Positions 11,922-22,051 of a stretch of DNA of 60,000 bases are shown here, piece after piece (the stretch's first letter is position 1; each line of letters starts with the position of its first letter). Position numbers and translations under genes: made by a program. The stretch is from positions 56,880,758 to 56,940,757 of the forward strand of contig OX485805.1 of assembly GCA_950295325.1 (NCBI GenBank). The letters run 5' to 3'. A model generated the notes under the pieces. It made no database searches and had not been told where the DNA came from. It saw nothing but the letters and a program-made list of their open reading frames with translations. The DNA is from Polytrichum commune (taxonomy: Eukaryota; Streptophyta; Polytrichopsida; Polytrichales; Polytrichaceae).

Positions 11922-12490
11922 AAATTAATCTTCACAACCGTTCTCCTGATCGTATGCACTAGTAGCCTCGGTGTGCTAATGAATATATCCCTGAAGACAA
12001 AGACCTCGAAGGAGACTAGTCCATTTTCTCTCAGAAATGTGAAGTGATTTGTCGATCTCTAGAAAAAGTTGAAGGCAGTGAATTACATTTACCAGAACTG
12101 TTTTGGAGCATTCATCAGAGTCAAGTTCCTAACCTCGAAGGCTCACAATCTCTCTGAATCTTACCGAGAACCACACACTTGTTTAAGGTCACGAATCTGA
12201 ACTTCTTGATCTCGGACTCCATCGTTCCACTGCTAAATCATGACAGTTAATCTTCATAAGTGCTAGACTCGCATGCACTAGTAGTTACCGGCTCATTGTG
12301 CTTCAGAGTGGATTCCCTGCAGACAGAAATCTCGAAGGAGTTATAAATCCATTTTCAGAATGTGTCGGTTTCTAAAAACAGTTAAAGGAAGTGAGTGACA
12401 GTGACCAGAACCTGATATTGTAGCCTCCAGCAAAGTTGCGGTAACCTCAAAGGATTTGTAAACTCCCTGAAAACTTCTCGAAAACGAGAG
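11868..12490 (-). repeat. Tandem duplication of the glycosyltransferase leader and first codons
   Basis: Two units of about 300 bp, 11868-12170 and 12185-12490. The first carries the true start (METEIIKCRFVT), the second a near copy (MESEIKKFRFVT) beginning at 12232 on the minus strand. The match continues upstream through CGCATGCACTAGTAG / CGTATGCACTAGTAG, ATCTCGAAGGAG / ACCTCGAAGGAG, CCATTTTC and GTGACCAGAACCTG / TTTACCAGAACTG. The copy has no transmembrane segment: its frame runs into a stop about 20 codons later. If transcribed it would be an upstream open reading frame or alternative first exon. Confidence 0.8.
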
Positions 12491-12894
12491 TTCCCCGAAA
12501 AGTTGACACATGATACATGCAGCTGCCACTCACCTGGAACTCCTAGCCATTAAAACTTTGTCATAATTTCACAGCTTGTTTTTCCCCCCGGATGTTATGT
12601 GCTCATCCTCGAAGAAGAAAAATTTCAACTTCCAACCGAATCTCGACGGATAACTTTGTCCGAGCGCTGTCTACATACCTTCTAGGTTATTAATCTCATC
12701 AAGAACTGCTGGAAGGCGACCCGGGAGTCACCTGTTGAATCTTCAGTGAGCCGATCAACCTGGTTGTGCATTATATCCTGTAGATTAACAAAACAGAACT
12801 CCATACCTGCAACGAGCTTACTACAGATTCACGTACACATCTACAAGTAAATTTTCGTGACTAGAATTATCTCCACTGAACCTCAGCTGTAACA

Positions 12895-13510
12895 GGGCTG
12901 TGTGGTGCATAGATTCACAAGGATTGAGTCTCCAAAAACCACACTACCGCACTGGGACGCATCAAATTCCTCACTATATAACTTCAAGAGCTTCATCAGA
13001 AATCTGAATCAGAGTCGATCCTTAATCAACCTGCTGCTTCGATGTGCCATCGATCAAGCTGATGGGTATCCAACAAAAAATTTAGCTCTTACAAAATTCC
13101 CTAGTGCTGAAAATTAAGACAGTGGTGATGATGTCTAAGTAGAACATTTTCGGAGGAAAAATTGTGGATGTTAAAGCAGGCTGGTCTGATGATTGTCCGC
13201 ACGACTAGAGCGTTAATGATAGTTTTAAGTTGGTTACATATATTTTAATGATACTTAAAACTAAATTATTGCCCGCATGCCATGCTTCAAACTGCTCACC
13301 ACTTCATGGCGTCCCCAGGCCTCCCACTTGGCATAGGGATTCTTACATGTTTCAAAGAGTAGATAAGTTAAGACGGAGCATGTCTAGTAAGATTTCTCAT
13401 TTGCTGAAGCCAAATAGTACAATGAAGTACATTTGACAAGGAGGGTTGACCATTGTAGAAAGTCTCGTAGACTTGGGTGAGGAGGCAACATCTGTAGCTA
13501 CAGTAATCTC
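12895..13510 (+). repeat. Duplicated segment D1, copy a
   Basis: Matches 15100-15310 and 15805-16235. Landmarks: ATATAACTTCAAGAGCTTC, CAGAGTCGATC, AATCAACCTGCTGCT, GATCAAGCTGATGGGTAT, then ACTAAATTATTGCC / ACTAAATTACTTC, CCCACTTGG, AGATAAG, ATGAAGTACAT and GACAAGGAGGGT / GATAAGGAGGGT. It includes a TATA-like ACTATATAAC, so it could be promoter sequence of a lost gene, but no gene is identified. Confidence 0.75.
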
Positions 13511-14068
13511 CCGCCTAAGTACGCACTTTGAACCGGAGCCATTGGTGCGCACTTTACTCATATCATTTTCTAAACCTTTTGTTTCGATGAATCACAACAA
13601 GAAACGGATGAAACTTGAGATAACCCGCTTGATCGAAGTCCAACAATGTGAAGTCATTGCAAAGTTGAGCAAGCCAAACGCGCCGAGCAAGCGGGCATAG
13701 TTCGATGATGCAAACAATGAAGAATATTGTGTTGTTATGATGAGGACGTTGATGAAGTTCTGGAAGCAATGTGAATTAAAGAAGAACCACCTATCGATGA
13801 CGAAATCCAGCCTATCAAGACATTTGGTGAATTTGAAAGTGATACCGACTTCAAAGGCTTTGAAGCTCTACACATTACTGTCCTCGACATCAAAGACCAA
13901 TTGCTTTGCTCCGATGTTCAAACGGAAGCTAGTAGACATATGTATGATGAACTCTGACGATCATTTGAGGCGTTTCAACAAAACATTTACAAACTAACAT
14001 TGAATGTCAAGCGTAAAAAATTCATGCATACGCGACAAATGATTGTGCATGACATGTTCAAACAATAA
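13446..14068 (+). pseudogene. Broken reading frames of unknown origin
   Basis: Bases 13446-13700 are open for 84 codons. From about 13740 a second frame reads an acidic sequence (EEPPIDDEIQPIKTFGEFE, then FKGFEALHITVLDIKDQLL, then FEAFQQNIYKLTLN and VHDMFKQ) broken by two in-frame stops. The steady amino-acid composition across the stops suggests a decayed coding sequence, perhaps from a mobile element, but no family was recognised. Confidence 0.35.
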
Positions 14069-14231
14069 AGTATGAACCCTAATTTTTGTCCAAAAATTGC
14101 GCACTTAACCGGGATGCGTACTTAAACGGGTGCAAACTGTAGCGGGAGACTACTGTAGACGTTGGGTATTTCCTGGTGTTATAATCAAGGATAAATTATT
14201 TTAGCAGTAAAGGAGCAATATTTCAAAGTCA

Positions 14232-14548
14232 ATCAAACATACTTACGTGCACGTGATATTAAGAAGTTGTGTAGTGTTAAGATGGATGCGTGATAAAAGA
14301 GAATTAGTGTAGCATGTGACATCATGGAACAAAACAAAGTCAACATTGCAATAATGACAATAATCATGATAATTAGAATGATGACGACATGGTGCATGCG
14401 AACATGTGGTGGCCGTTTATATGGGAGGGAAACTTAATAATAAGGAGTGAGATTCAAAATGAGAACATTCGATCCCTAGGGCTTCAAGATAAAAGAGGAG
14501 TGATAATAAGGAAGTTGATATTACCGAGTTTAGAGTGTATATGAGGAA
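14232..14548 (+). repeat. MITE-like family R4, copy a
   Basis: Matches the element at 19586-20067: GTGCACGTGATATTA, GTAGTGTTAA, ATGGATGCGTGAT, ATTAGTGTAGCATGTGACA, GGAGTGAGATT, and the right end GTTGATATTACCGAGTTTAG. The left inverted end is not clear in this copy. Confidence 0.65.
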
Positions 14549-14829
14549 CACCCATCATCCGGTCAATGAACAAGTTTGACCACCTCTACACTAGGCATAT
14601 GCACTCTCAAAATTCGTGAAGTTTTCCAATATCATGCATTTAATTTATGATTCTAGTATGCAATGTTTCCACTCATCCATGTCAACCACAAATAGGCAAA
14701 ACAAGATTATCACGAGTGTTGCCTATCATGAAAATTCTCCGAACTTGTGGATGATTTCCTCAAATTTGGTTGATTAAATGAAGAAATTTTTCTTCTTGTA
14801 AATCTTGAACCTTATAAGTTATGGGCAGT

Positions 14830-15035
14830 GTCTGGAGAAATTTTTGGGCATAACCGGTTGAGATCCTAACCCAACCAGTTACATGTTGACAGCTTTCAGT
14901 ATTTCGTTATTAATTTGACGTATATTTCATAGATTCCTTTAGAATGATCGGTAGTTTTCCTGAAGTCTTGAACTTCAACTGGTTAGTTCTCAAATTCAAC
15001 CAGTTCATAGCGGCTTGTTCTCCACGTTTATTGGT
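14830..15035 (-). repeat. Dispersed repeat R1, copy d
   Basis: Reverse orientation. Landmarks in plus-strand order: TTTTTGGGCATAACCGGTTG, CCAGTTACATGTTGACA, TTAATTTGACGTATATT, GATCGGTAGTTTTCCTGAAG, CTTGAACTTCAACTGGTTAG, TTCAACCAGTTCAT, GTTCTCCACG. Single-copy at the end that is a 77-bp array near 3050. Confidence 0.75.
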
Positions 15036-15099
15036 TATGGGTATATCTGTGGCTTCCACATGCACGTGACCGATCAAAAAAACACACTGGTCATTTGTT

Positions 15100-16235
15100 G
15101 TGAATAGATTCGCAAGAAATGAATGAATTCCGCTCTAAAAACACACCACTAGGACGCATCAAGTTCCTTATTATATAACTTTAAGAGCTTCTCCAGAAAT
15201 ATGAGTCAGAGTCGATCTTCAATCAACCTGCTGCTCTGATGTGCAATCGATCAAGCTGATGGGTATTCACAAAAACTCAAAAAAAAAAGAAGCTCTTTGG
15301 GCCACAATTTTTCCTTAGGGGCGCTTCATACTATGGCCGAAGGTCGAGAGGCCGTCGATTTGCACCAATCAAATTGCAAGAAACCAGGAGTTCGGTCTCT
15401 CGATCCTTCACACTATGGTCAAACTCCAAAGGCCGTGTCAATTTAAAATGATTGCTTTTTGAAGAAGGCGACAGACTTTCGAAGGAAGTTTGGGTCGGAC
15501 GGGAATGGAAACCCAAACTATGGTCGAGAGGCCGTCGGTTTTTTTTCATTAAAAAAATCAATCATTGACAAGATCTTGGCCGTTAGATTGGAGGGGTTAT
15601 TTTGAGCAAGGAATAAAGTGGGATGCTCCTTTGGATTTGGACTTTGGGCTTGGCCTTTGGAGGCTTCACACTATGCCTAGCTGAAGGCTCCACTTATATT
15701 TTATTGTCTATTTTCAGCCCATTTCTTTGGACTCTCAACAAAGTTTGGCCACTCAATCCCACGGCCTCTCGACTTGGACGGCCATAGTGTGAAGCGGCCC
15801 TTAGTGCATATCGGAGCCCGAAATGAAAATGAGAATAGTGGTGACGTGTATGTGAAATAGTGTGGGGCAAAATTTTGTGGAGATTATTGTAGGTTTGTTG
15901 GTCATGGAGACTTCAAGAGGAGGATATGCAATGATAATAATTTAAGTTTGGGTTAGGACATATTTAAACGGTGTTTAAGACTAAATTACTTCAAACCCTT
16001 AGGCTTCAAAATGCCCACCACCTCGTGATGATGTCATTGCCCAAATCCCCCACTTGGGACAAAGAGCCAAAATATTCTGATTTGATTCAAGGATAGATAA
16101 GACGATGCATGACTAATAGGGTTTTGCTTTTCTTCACGAGGAATAGTGTTGTCATGAAGTACATGTGATAAGGAGGGTCGTAGAATCTCTCTTATGTTAG
16201 ACTCGGGCAAGGAGGCAATATCTTTGGCGAGGAAG
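15100..16235 (+). repeat. Duplicated segment D1, copy b, split by a MITE
   Basis: 15100-15310 and 15805-16235 together match 12895-13510. The break is the 483-bp element at 15318-15800. The second half keeps ATGAAGTACATGTGATAAGG, TAGACTCGGGCAAGGAGGCAA and neighbouring blocks. No intact gene. Confidence 0.7.
15318..15800. mobile_element. Tourist-like (PIF/Harbinger-type) MITE
   Basis: 483 bp bounded by inverted repeats GGGGCGCTTCATACTATGGC (left) and GGGCCGCTTCACACTATGGC (right, reverse complement), each followed a few bases later by GTCGAGAGGCCGT. The flanking trinucleotide is TTA on both sides (15315-15317 and 15801-15803), the target site typical of PIF/Harbinger elements. Inside are further short copies of TCACACTATG. 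No transposase is encoded, so it would need one supplied from elsewhere. Confidence 0.9.
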
Positions 16236-16466
16236 TGGGTATTGCATGGTGTAAAGATAAAGCATTTATAGCACTAAATGGGCAACACCCAAAGATAAGA
16301 AAATATAATTCAACAAACATGGCATTGAAGTTCAAGGGGAGGGCGAACCAACAAGTATACTAGTACCTTTCCGGATGATTGCAGTGGATGGCGCTGTCCA
16401 ATTCTCATCCACTCCCCAACCCAAGTGGACTTAACCATGGTTAAGAGGTGGAGTAGGTGGAATACT

Positions 16467-16660
16467 TTTTTTTTTTTTTTTTTTTTTGAGACAGAAGGCC
16501 GACAGGCCAACGCCAAAGCACAGGAGGCAGTTGACCACCTGGCAAGTTGTCTGTCAAGTAGAGAGGAGATTTCACAGTCGGGATTCGAACCGCCAATCTC
16601 TTCCTTGAGATTTGGGTATCTCTCCACCATCATCTGGTAGTTTAAGGTCATCTCGGACCA
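16467..16660 (-). mobile_element. tRNA-derived SINE, complete copy 1
   Basis: On the minus strand it starts TGGTCCGAGATGACCTTAAA, contains a B-box-like GGTTCGAATCCCGAC and ends in a poly(A) tail, seen as a T run at 16467-16487. It is flanked by a perfect 13-bp target-site duplication, TAGGTGGAATACT (16454-16466 and 16661-16673). The body is about 170 bp. A second copy with a different target-site duplication is at 21849-22051. The open frames through it are accidental. Confidence 0.92.
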
Positions 16661-16677
16661 TAGGTGGAATACTCTAG

Positions 16678-16835
16678 CTTTCTTTGCTATGTGTGAGGAA
16701 AACTATTTTAAAGCATCACTTTTTGGATACACATCTCATGATGCTGATTATTATTATTATAGCTTTCTTTGTCATGTGTTAGGAGAACTATTTTTTAGCA
16801 TCACTTTTTGGCTCCACTCCCATGATGCCGGCTCT
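16678..16835 (+). repeat. Short tandem duplication of about 85 bp
   Basis: Two units share AGCTTTCTTTG, ATGTGT.AGGA.AACTATTTT, AGCATCACTTTTTGG and CATGATGC. They lie just outside the right target-site duplication of the SINE at 16467. Confidence 0.7.
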
Positions 16836-16839
16836 TATT

Positions 16840-17229
16840 AACTTATAAATAAGAAGGAATGCCACATGCCAACTATAATTACTATATATTGAAAAGAAAT
16901 TAATGGGTTAGGGTTTGAAATTTCAAAATAGGTGGTGTCCATGCTTTTATTTTAAAATATATTAATGTGCTTCTCTTTTATAGTGTGGGAACCCTATATA
17001 CTAAGTCTTTAGGGTTTAAGGGTACACATAACAATGAGAAGATGTGCATTGCAATTGCAAATGACATTGTCAATTGTAGCTTCATTCAAGCTTTTCACAA
17101 GGTATGTTTCACTAACTACAACTTTGAAATTCTAATCATTTTTTCATTTGTAGTTTGTGCTATGTGCTATCTCCTTCATTAACATATAGTTTGTGTTATG
17201 TGCTATCTTTATTAAAAATATTTTCTTTT
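16840..17229. other. AT-rich spacer with a possible exon
   Basis: A frame from 16967 to about 17100 is followed by AAG/GTATGT, a good donor, but the translated product (GFKGTHNNEKMCIAIANDI in part) was not recognised. Nothing else is visible. Confidence 0.3.
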
Positions 17230-17600
17230 AGAAGTGATAATATATTTCACGAAACAAACAGAGATACAATTCTAAATTATTTTTGGTGTGTGATGGGTAT
17301 TGCCTCTACTTTTAAAAATAAGTCAAATATGCAATACCCATCGCGAAACGAACAATGATACAATTCAAAAAAAACAAATTATTCTGTGATGAGTATTACA
17401 TCGATAAAAGTTTGTGATGCATCATTTCAGTGCATGATGGGTATTTCCTCTACTTTGAAAAAATAAGTCAAATATGCAACACCCATCGCGAACCGAACAT
17501 TGATACAATTCAAAAAAAAATTGGTTTGTGATGGGTATTGCATCAATAAAAGTTTGTGATTCATCTTTTCGGTGCGTGATGGGTATTGCCTCTACTAACT
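17230..17600. repeat. Tandem repeat of about 143 bp with internal hairpins
   Basis: Two and a half units. TGATGGGTAT begins at 17291, 17435 and 17577. In the first unit GATGGGTATTGC (17292-17303) is the exact inverse of GCAATACCCATC (17331-17342). In the second the partner is GCAACACCCATC (17476-17487). Each unit also carries GATACAATTC followed by an A run. Confidence 0.8.
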
Positions 17601-19024
17601 CTAAGTGTCGATTGATTGAACTCTTTCTTTAGCTAGCCTAACCCTATCTCCATTTGCACACATAAGAGGAGAAACACCAAATTGCATGTCCAAACTCGTC
17701 GTGTACAAGATGAGAGAGCCGAGTATTGAAACTAGTGCAGCTGGGAGCTTAATTGGGCTCTTGGCATTGTAGGGGAGCCATCCCAACTTCAGGCTTGTCA
17801 CATTGCTACAACTAGCGGAGAGAGAGAGACACAGACACACACATATACAAAGTTAATGAAGTCACACACACATATACAGAATTTTTCCCCTCTTCATCCA
17901 TATACATGCATGCTCCGTGGGGTTATTCCGAGGAATGGCAAGGGAGATATAGGCAAAGTTACACTTGAATACTTCAAATGTGTTGGGGCGTGCGAAATCC
18001 TTAGTGTGAAATTTGTGATACACCAAGCTTCTCCAGTGGTAGTGGGGAAGCAAGCAGGAGCGGGAGGATGGGAGCGGGAGCAGGAGCATGAGCCAGCAGA
18101 TTCTGTAGAAGTGGGCCCCCCTCTAACTAGGGTTAACCACTTCAAGATGTTAACCCAATTTGGATGAGGGGGCTAGGATGACGGAGGCATATGCATGGAT
18201 GACATGCCTTGTACAAGTGTATGTGTTGCTTCACCCCGGGTGAAGTTCAAATTATATGAGAAACACCCAACATCTAGTCATGAACATGGTTGACCCCCTC
18301 TAAATTAGGCATATAAACTACCACTCTTCAAATTCAGTGAATTTCTCACATTTGGGTATTTCACATACAAGTTATTGGTGTTTATGGGCTCAAATGACCT
18401 TGACATAATTGAGGGGGCTACAAAAGTTCCTAGATCGCAACTTGGCACATGAGGCCGGTTAAGTGTTAACCATTAAAAGTTCAAGGTTGTTTTTGTAAAT
18501 GTAAGATGGTTTTAAATGAAAGGTTTAATAAGTTGACCTTTATTTCTCTAATGCCGTTTCTCCTATAATAAAAGTGGTTAAGAATGACCTAGAGATATCT
18601 TCCACTACAACTAGAAGTTATGTTCAGAAGTCATATGGTATAAGACATTAATTCCAAATTTTCATTTTAGAGTTTAAAGAAAAATTCCAAGTATCAAACT
18701 ATGATATTCTATAGATGTTCATTCTATATGTAGCACACTATGCTGCAAGTATCAAGTATAAACATGATAATATGTGACAAAGAGGACCAAATATGCCAAA
18801 GATTTAGAAAGACACTTAACTAGCATACAAATTATTCATATGTATTCATTTAGAAAAATTGGATTCTCATTCAAGATTGAGGTGTTACAACAATCAAAAG
18901 AGTGCAATAAAAAAAAATTGTCTAAATCAAGCTAGGGTCCTAGTTGACAAATTTGGCTTAATATACACATGTGTAGGTGTAATATACAAAATAACTCATC
19001 TAAAAAGCCCTAGAAGGGGCCCAA
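17601..19024. other. Intergenic, no recognised gene
   Basis: A minus-strand frame at 17601-17840 and a plus-strand frame at 17856-18167 are open, but neither resembles a known protein. Bases 18240-18340 resemble 14540-14640 (GAGAAACACCCA, ATGAACATGGTTGACC, TAGGCATAT), an old duplication. Confidence 0.4.
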
Positions 19025-19150
19025 ATTTGAGAAGATGAAAGTATCTAGTTAACACATATGAACCCTACCCCATCATATTTCATCTACATTTGGGCGAGTT
19101 TGTCCTTATTCTCACTAGAATCTAGTGGACGAGCGGCCCACATGGAGAAA
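19025..19150 (+). repeat. Dispersed repeat R6, copy a
   Basis: Matches 36255-36380: ACACATATGAACCCTACCCC, ATCTACATTTGGGC, TTTGTCCTTATTC, CACTAGAAT. No coding frame. Confidence 0.75.
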
Positions 19151-19499
19151 TCACACTAAACAAACTATATCCAATTCGCATTTCCATCACATGTTGAACC
19201 CTAAACCCACCACTAAATCCTTGTGTTCAATTACATAATGCCCAAAGTTCATGCACGAACCTATATTTACGTAGCAGGTTTACTTAAAACCTGGTTTCAC
19301 CTTTGAACCCTTTTCGCAAAGGTGTCATTCATTCTTTTGTACAATAATAGCCTACATTACAGTAATTTATGCTACAGCAACAAATGGTACATGCACGATC
19401 TTACATATAAATTAAACATCCATAAATTACGTTATTTTTGTACCTCAAACCCCCAATGGTCTTCCCAACCCCCCCGGTCACCGGAAACAAATTGATGGT

Positions 19500-20125
19500 G
19501 CAAGTCTTAGGTAGGATGTGATTAGCAAATCCAGATTGTTCCCATAGCCAATTGTCTCATAATTTTGGAGCTCATATGAATATACTCTAAACTCCGTAGT
19601 ATCACACCTGTGGCAACCAAAGTGCACGTGATATTATGGAGTTTTGTAGTGTTAATATGGATGCGTGATACTACATAATTAGTGTAGCATGTGACACTAT
19701 GGAATAACACAAAGGAGATGTGAGGACAATTTGAATTCATTCTCCCGCCACCCATGCTAGTGTCGTCCACTCCACTTGGCCTTCCCAGGCGATGTGGCGG
19801 ACGCATGCACCAACATTCAACAAATGGCATAAGAAGAAGAATAAGAATAAGAAGGTGACACTCCACATGTTGACACATGGGACAATGCGAGGGTGTGGGT
19901 TGACTTCTTTGGTGGTTTGCATTAATGACAAATTTTGTGATATAAGGGAGAGAAATGTGACAATAAGGAGTGAGATTTGAACTACGAACATCTGTTCCCT
20001 AGGGTTTTAGGATACTAGAGAGTGTGTGACATTATGGAGGTTGATATTACGGAGTTTAGGGTGTATCTTAGTAATTATCAATATGAAGATTGTCATGTTC
20101 ATTAAGTGATCAGATATGTTCCCCC
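19500..20125 (+). repeat. Dispersed repeat R7, copy b, interrupted
   Basis: 19500-19585 (CTCATAATTTTGGAGCTCAT) and 20068-20125 (TTATCAATATGAAGATTGTC, ATGTTCATTAAGTGATCA) are adjacent in the copies at 7186 and 26603. Here they are separated by the R4 element. Confidence 0.75.
19586..20067 (+). mobile_element. MITE-like family R4, copy b, inserted in R7
   Basis: Inverted ends CTCTAAACTCCGTAGTATCA (left) and the reverse complement of TGATATTACGGAGTTTAGGG (right). The insertion point is in ATAT, giving a TA or TAT direct repeat, which fits a Stowaway-like Tc1/mariner MITE. The length of about 480 bp is within the range for such elements. No transposase. Confidence 0.75.
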
Positions 20126-21150
20126 AATCACATTTGGTGGACGCTATCCCTTGGGGCACGAGTGTTTGTAGACATCTGTCCAAGGTTGCCAGCCTACCCA
20201 TTGGAGAAATGGGAGCTCTCCAATCAAGGATGAAGACTAGCTGTGTTGGTAAGATTTCCATCAACAATTGACAAGAGTTCCACTCTTTAGCAAGAAAGGC
20301 CTCCTTGACATCATCATGATATGTTATTTCAGGTGTGGTTGGGTTGTCATGGGTGTCCCAGCGAGACAAACCCCATGATGTCTACCACATGGTTGCCAAT
20401 TTATGCTAGGTGTTAAATCCATATTTGGCAAGGTGTCGAGAAACTGCGGTTGCTTTACTGACTAACCAAGAGGGGGATACGTGGGTTGTTGAAAGCCTAT
20501 AGTGAGCTTGAGAGCGTGTAAAATTTCTATGTGAAGTTTTCCAAATTCGGCCAACATAATATGATAAGCAATCGAAGAACTCACTTTGACGTGAGTAATC
20601 ATATGCATCTCCATGCCCTTCTCAAAAACCTTCCAATGAGAGTTTTTCAAGTTGCCTCCCCAAATTTTTAGTGCCATATGTGAAAGTTGGAAGCACCAAA
20701 GTCTTGAATAAATGGGATTTGAGTTCCCAACATGTGAGTCCAACTATTGCTTCTTTCCTTAAAGTGCCTATCAAGGCTTTCATACCCACAATGCTTCACC
20801 TTTTACTAGATGGCTCAAAATATCCATGTATATAAAAATCAATCCCAAGGAATTTGTATTCATGAGTTATCTCAATTAGATCCTCATCTATGTGTGTTGC
20901 CATTTATTCGAACTTTTGTGTAGACTGCGGTGTACATGGCTTTTACAACATGCTGTAAATGAGGTGGTACACCTAATCGTCGGAGGCGTGCCTAAAGCTT
21001 GTCTCATGGGACTACGTCAAAAGCTCATTTGAAATCAACAAAACAAGAATAGAAGCATTGACTTGCAAATACTTCTTGCTTGATTAAAAATGCGTAATGT
21101 GAGGATGTGGTCCAAAGTGGATCTACCTTCCCCAAAAACATCCATTCGGT
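20126..21150 (-). pseudogene. LINE (non-LTR) reverse transcriptase relic
   Basis: Reading from 21150 down, the minus strand gives GRSTLDHILTLRI, then CFVDFK, AFDVVP, DKL, ARLRRLGVPPHLQHVVKAMY and TKVRINGNTH, with stops and frame changes. These are the N-terminal RT motifs of a LINE. The YxDD-containing part is missing. The next recognisable pieces are EYKFLGIDF, then LWCFQLSHMALKIWG with WKVFEKG (20743-20462), and YHDDVKEAFLAKEWN (about 20330), typical of the region after the RT domain. The copy is 5'-truncated, internally deleted and dead. Confidence 0.85.
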
Positions 21151-21199
21151 TTGGGCACCTCTCCACTATCATCCGGTTCTTTAGGGTCATCTTGGACCA
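21150..21199 (-). mobile_element. SINE head fragment fused to the LINE relic
   Basis: On the minus strand TGGTCCAAGATGACCCTAAA, then CCGGATGATAGTGGAGAG and TGCCCAAA, match the first 50 or so bases of the SINEs at 16467 and 21849. The match stops at about 21150, exactly where the LINE RT similarity starts, in the same orientation. No B box, tail or target-site duplication. Confidence 0.75.
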
Positions 21200-21223
21200 G
21201 GCTAATGCTTCTGTCAACACACT

Positions 21224-21608
21224 ACACTAAAGATTGTATTTAGCGTCACCAATTCTGTGTGTATTGCTCAATATCAATTGTAAACCGCCCATGTAGTGTC
21301 ACCAAAACACCCAATGCATACCTAATATCATTTGTCATTCCTTGTACAAAAAAAATTGAGCATTATAGATTTATAATGTTGTAATGATTGTCACTAAGGG
21401 ATTTTTCATCCAAATTTCAATTATCCATGACAAAATTTCATTACATAAACGTTAGGATGCAGAATACACCAAAATTTGTTCCAATAATTGACATTCAAAA
21501 ATAAGTTGGGATAACAATAATTGTAAACTTATTCATAAGAAGCATCATTTATATAGTTACCCGGGTGACATAAAATACCATGTGACACTAAATACAAGAT
21601 TCTAGTGT
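21224..21608. mobile_element. MITE-like element, family R3
   Basis: The left end ACACTAAAGATTGTATTTAG then GTCAC, and the reverse complement of the right end ACACTAGAATCTTGTATTTA then GTGTCAC, form imperfect inverted repeats of about 27 bp around 385 bp of AT-rich sequence. Related ends are at 2660, 41154 and 55514. No coding frame and no clear target-site duplication. Confidence 0.65.
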
Positions 21609-21848
21609 CCTTATTAGGATTGCCATGTCTACTGTAGCATTGCATGTCTACCATATTATTACTGTGTTGGATTTAGCACGTCCACCGAAGGACAAACCTT
21701 CCTAAATCGAGGAGCCACAAGTTTTTAAAAGGAGGCCCTCATATATCATAATATCACGATAGTCAATGTACCACACATGGTTCAAGAAAAAAATTATGCT
21801 CTCTTGTATCGAAACCCTACAAGAAGTCGGCCATAATGAGTGTTGACT

Positions 21849-22051
21849 GGTCCGAGATGACCTTAAACTACCGGATGATGGTGGAGAGATACCCAAATCT
21901 CAAGGAAGAGGTTGGCAGTTCGAATCCCGGCTCTGAAATCTCCTCTCTACTTGACAGAAAACTTGCCAGGTGGTCAACCGCCTTCTGTGCTTTGGCATTG
22001 GCCTGTCAGCCTTCTGTCTCAATAAAAAAAAATTTAAAAAGAAAAAGAAAA
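21849..22051 (+). mobile_element. tRNA-derived SINE, complete copy 2
   Basis: Starts GGTCCGAGATGACCTTAAAC, carries the B-box-like AGTTCGAATCCCGGC at 21917, and ends with an A-rich tail (22021-22051). It is flanked by the 10-bp target-site duplication AGTGTTGACT (21839-21848 and 22052-22061). It is over 85% identical by eye to the copy at 16467, in opposite orientation. A SINE with a poly(A) tail would be mobilised by a LINE. Confidence 0.92.

Noticed and set aside
16310-16651. A minus-strand frame of 113 codons with a Lys run
   Set aside because: It crosses the SINE and its poly(A) tail; the SINE explains it.
17601-17840. A minus-strand frame of 79 codons with a hydrophobic stretch
   Set aside because: Has a plausible acceptor (GTTGTAG) but no recognisable family or partner exon.
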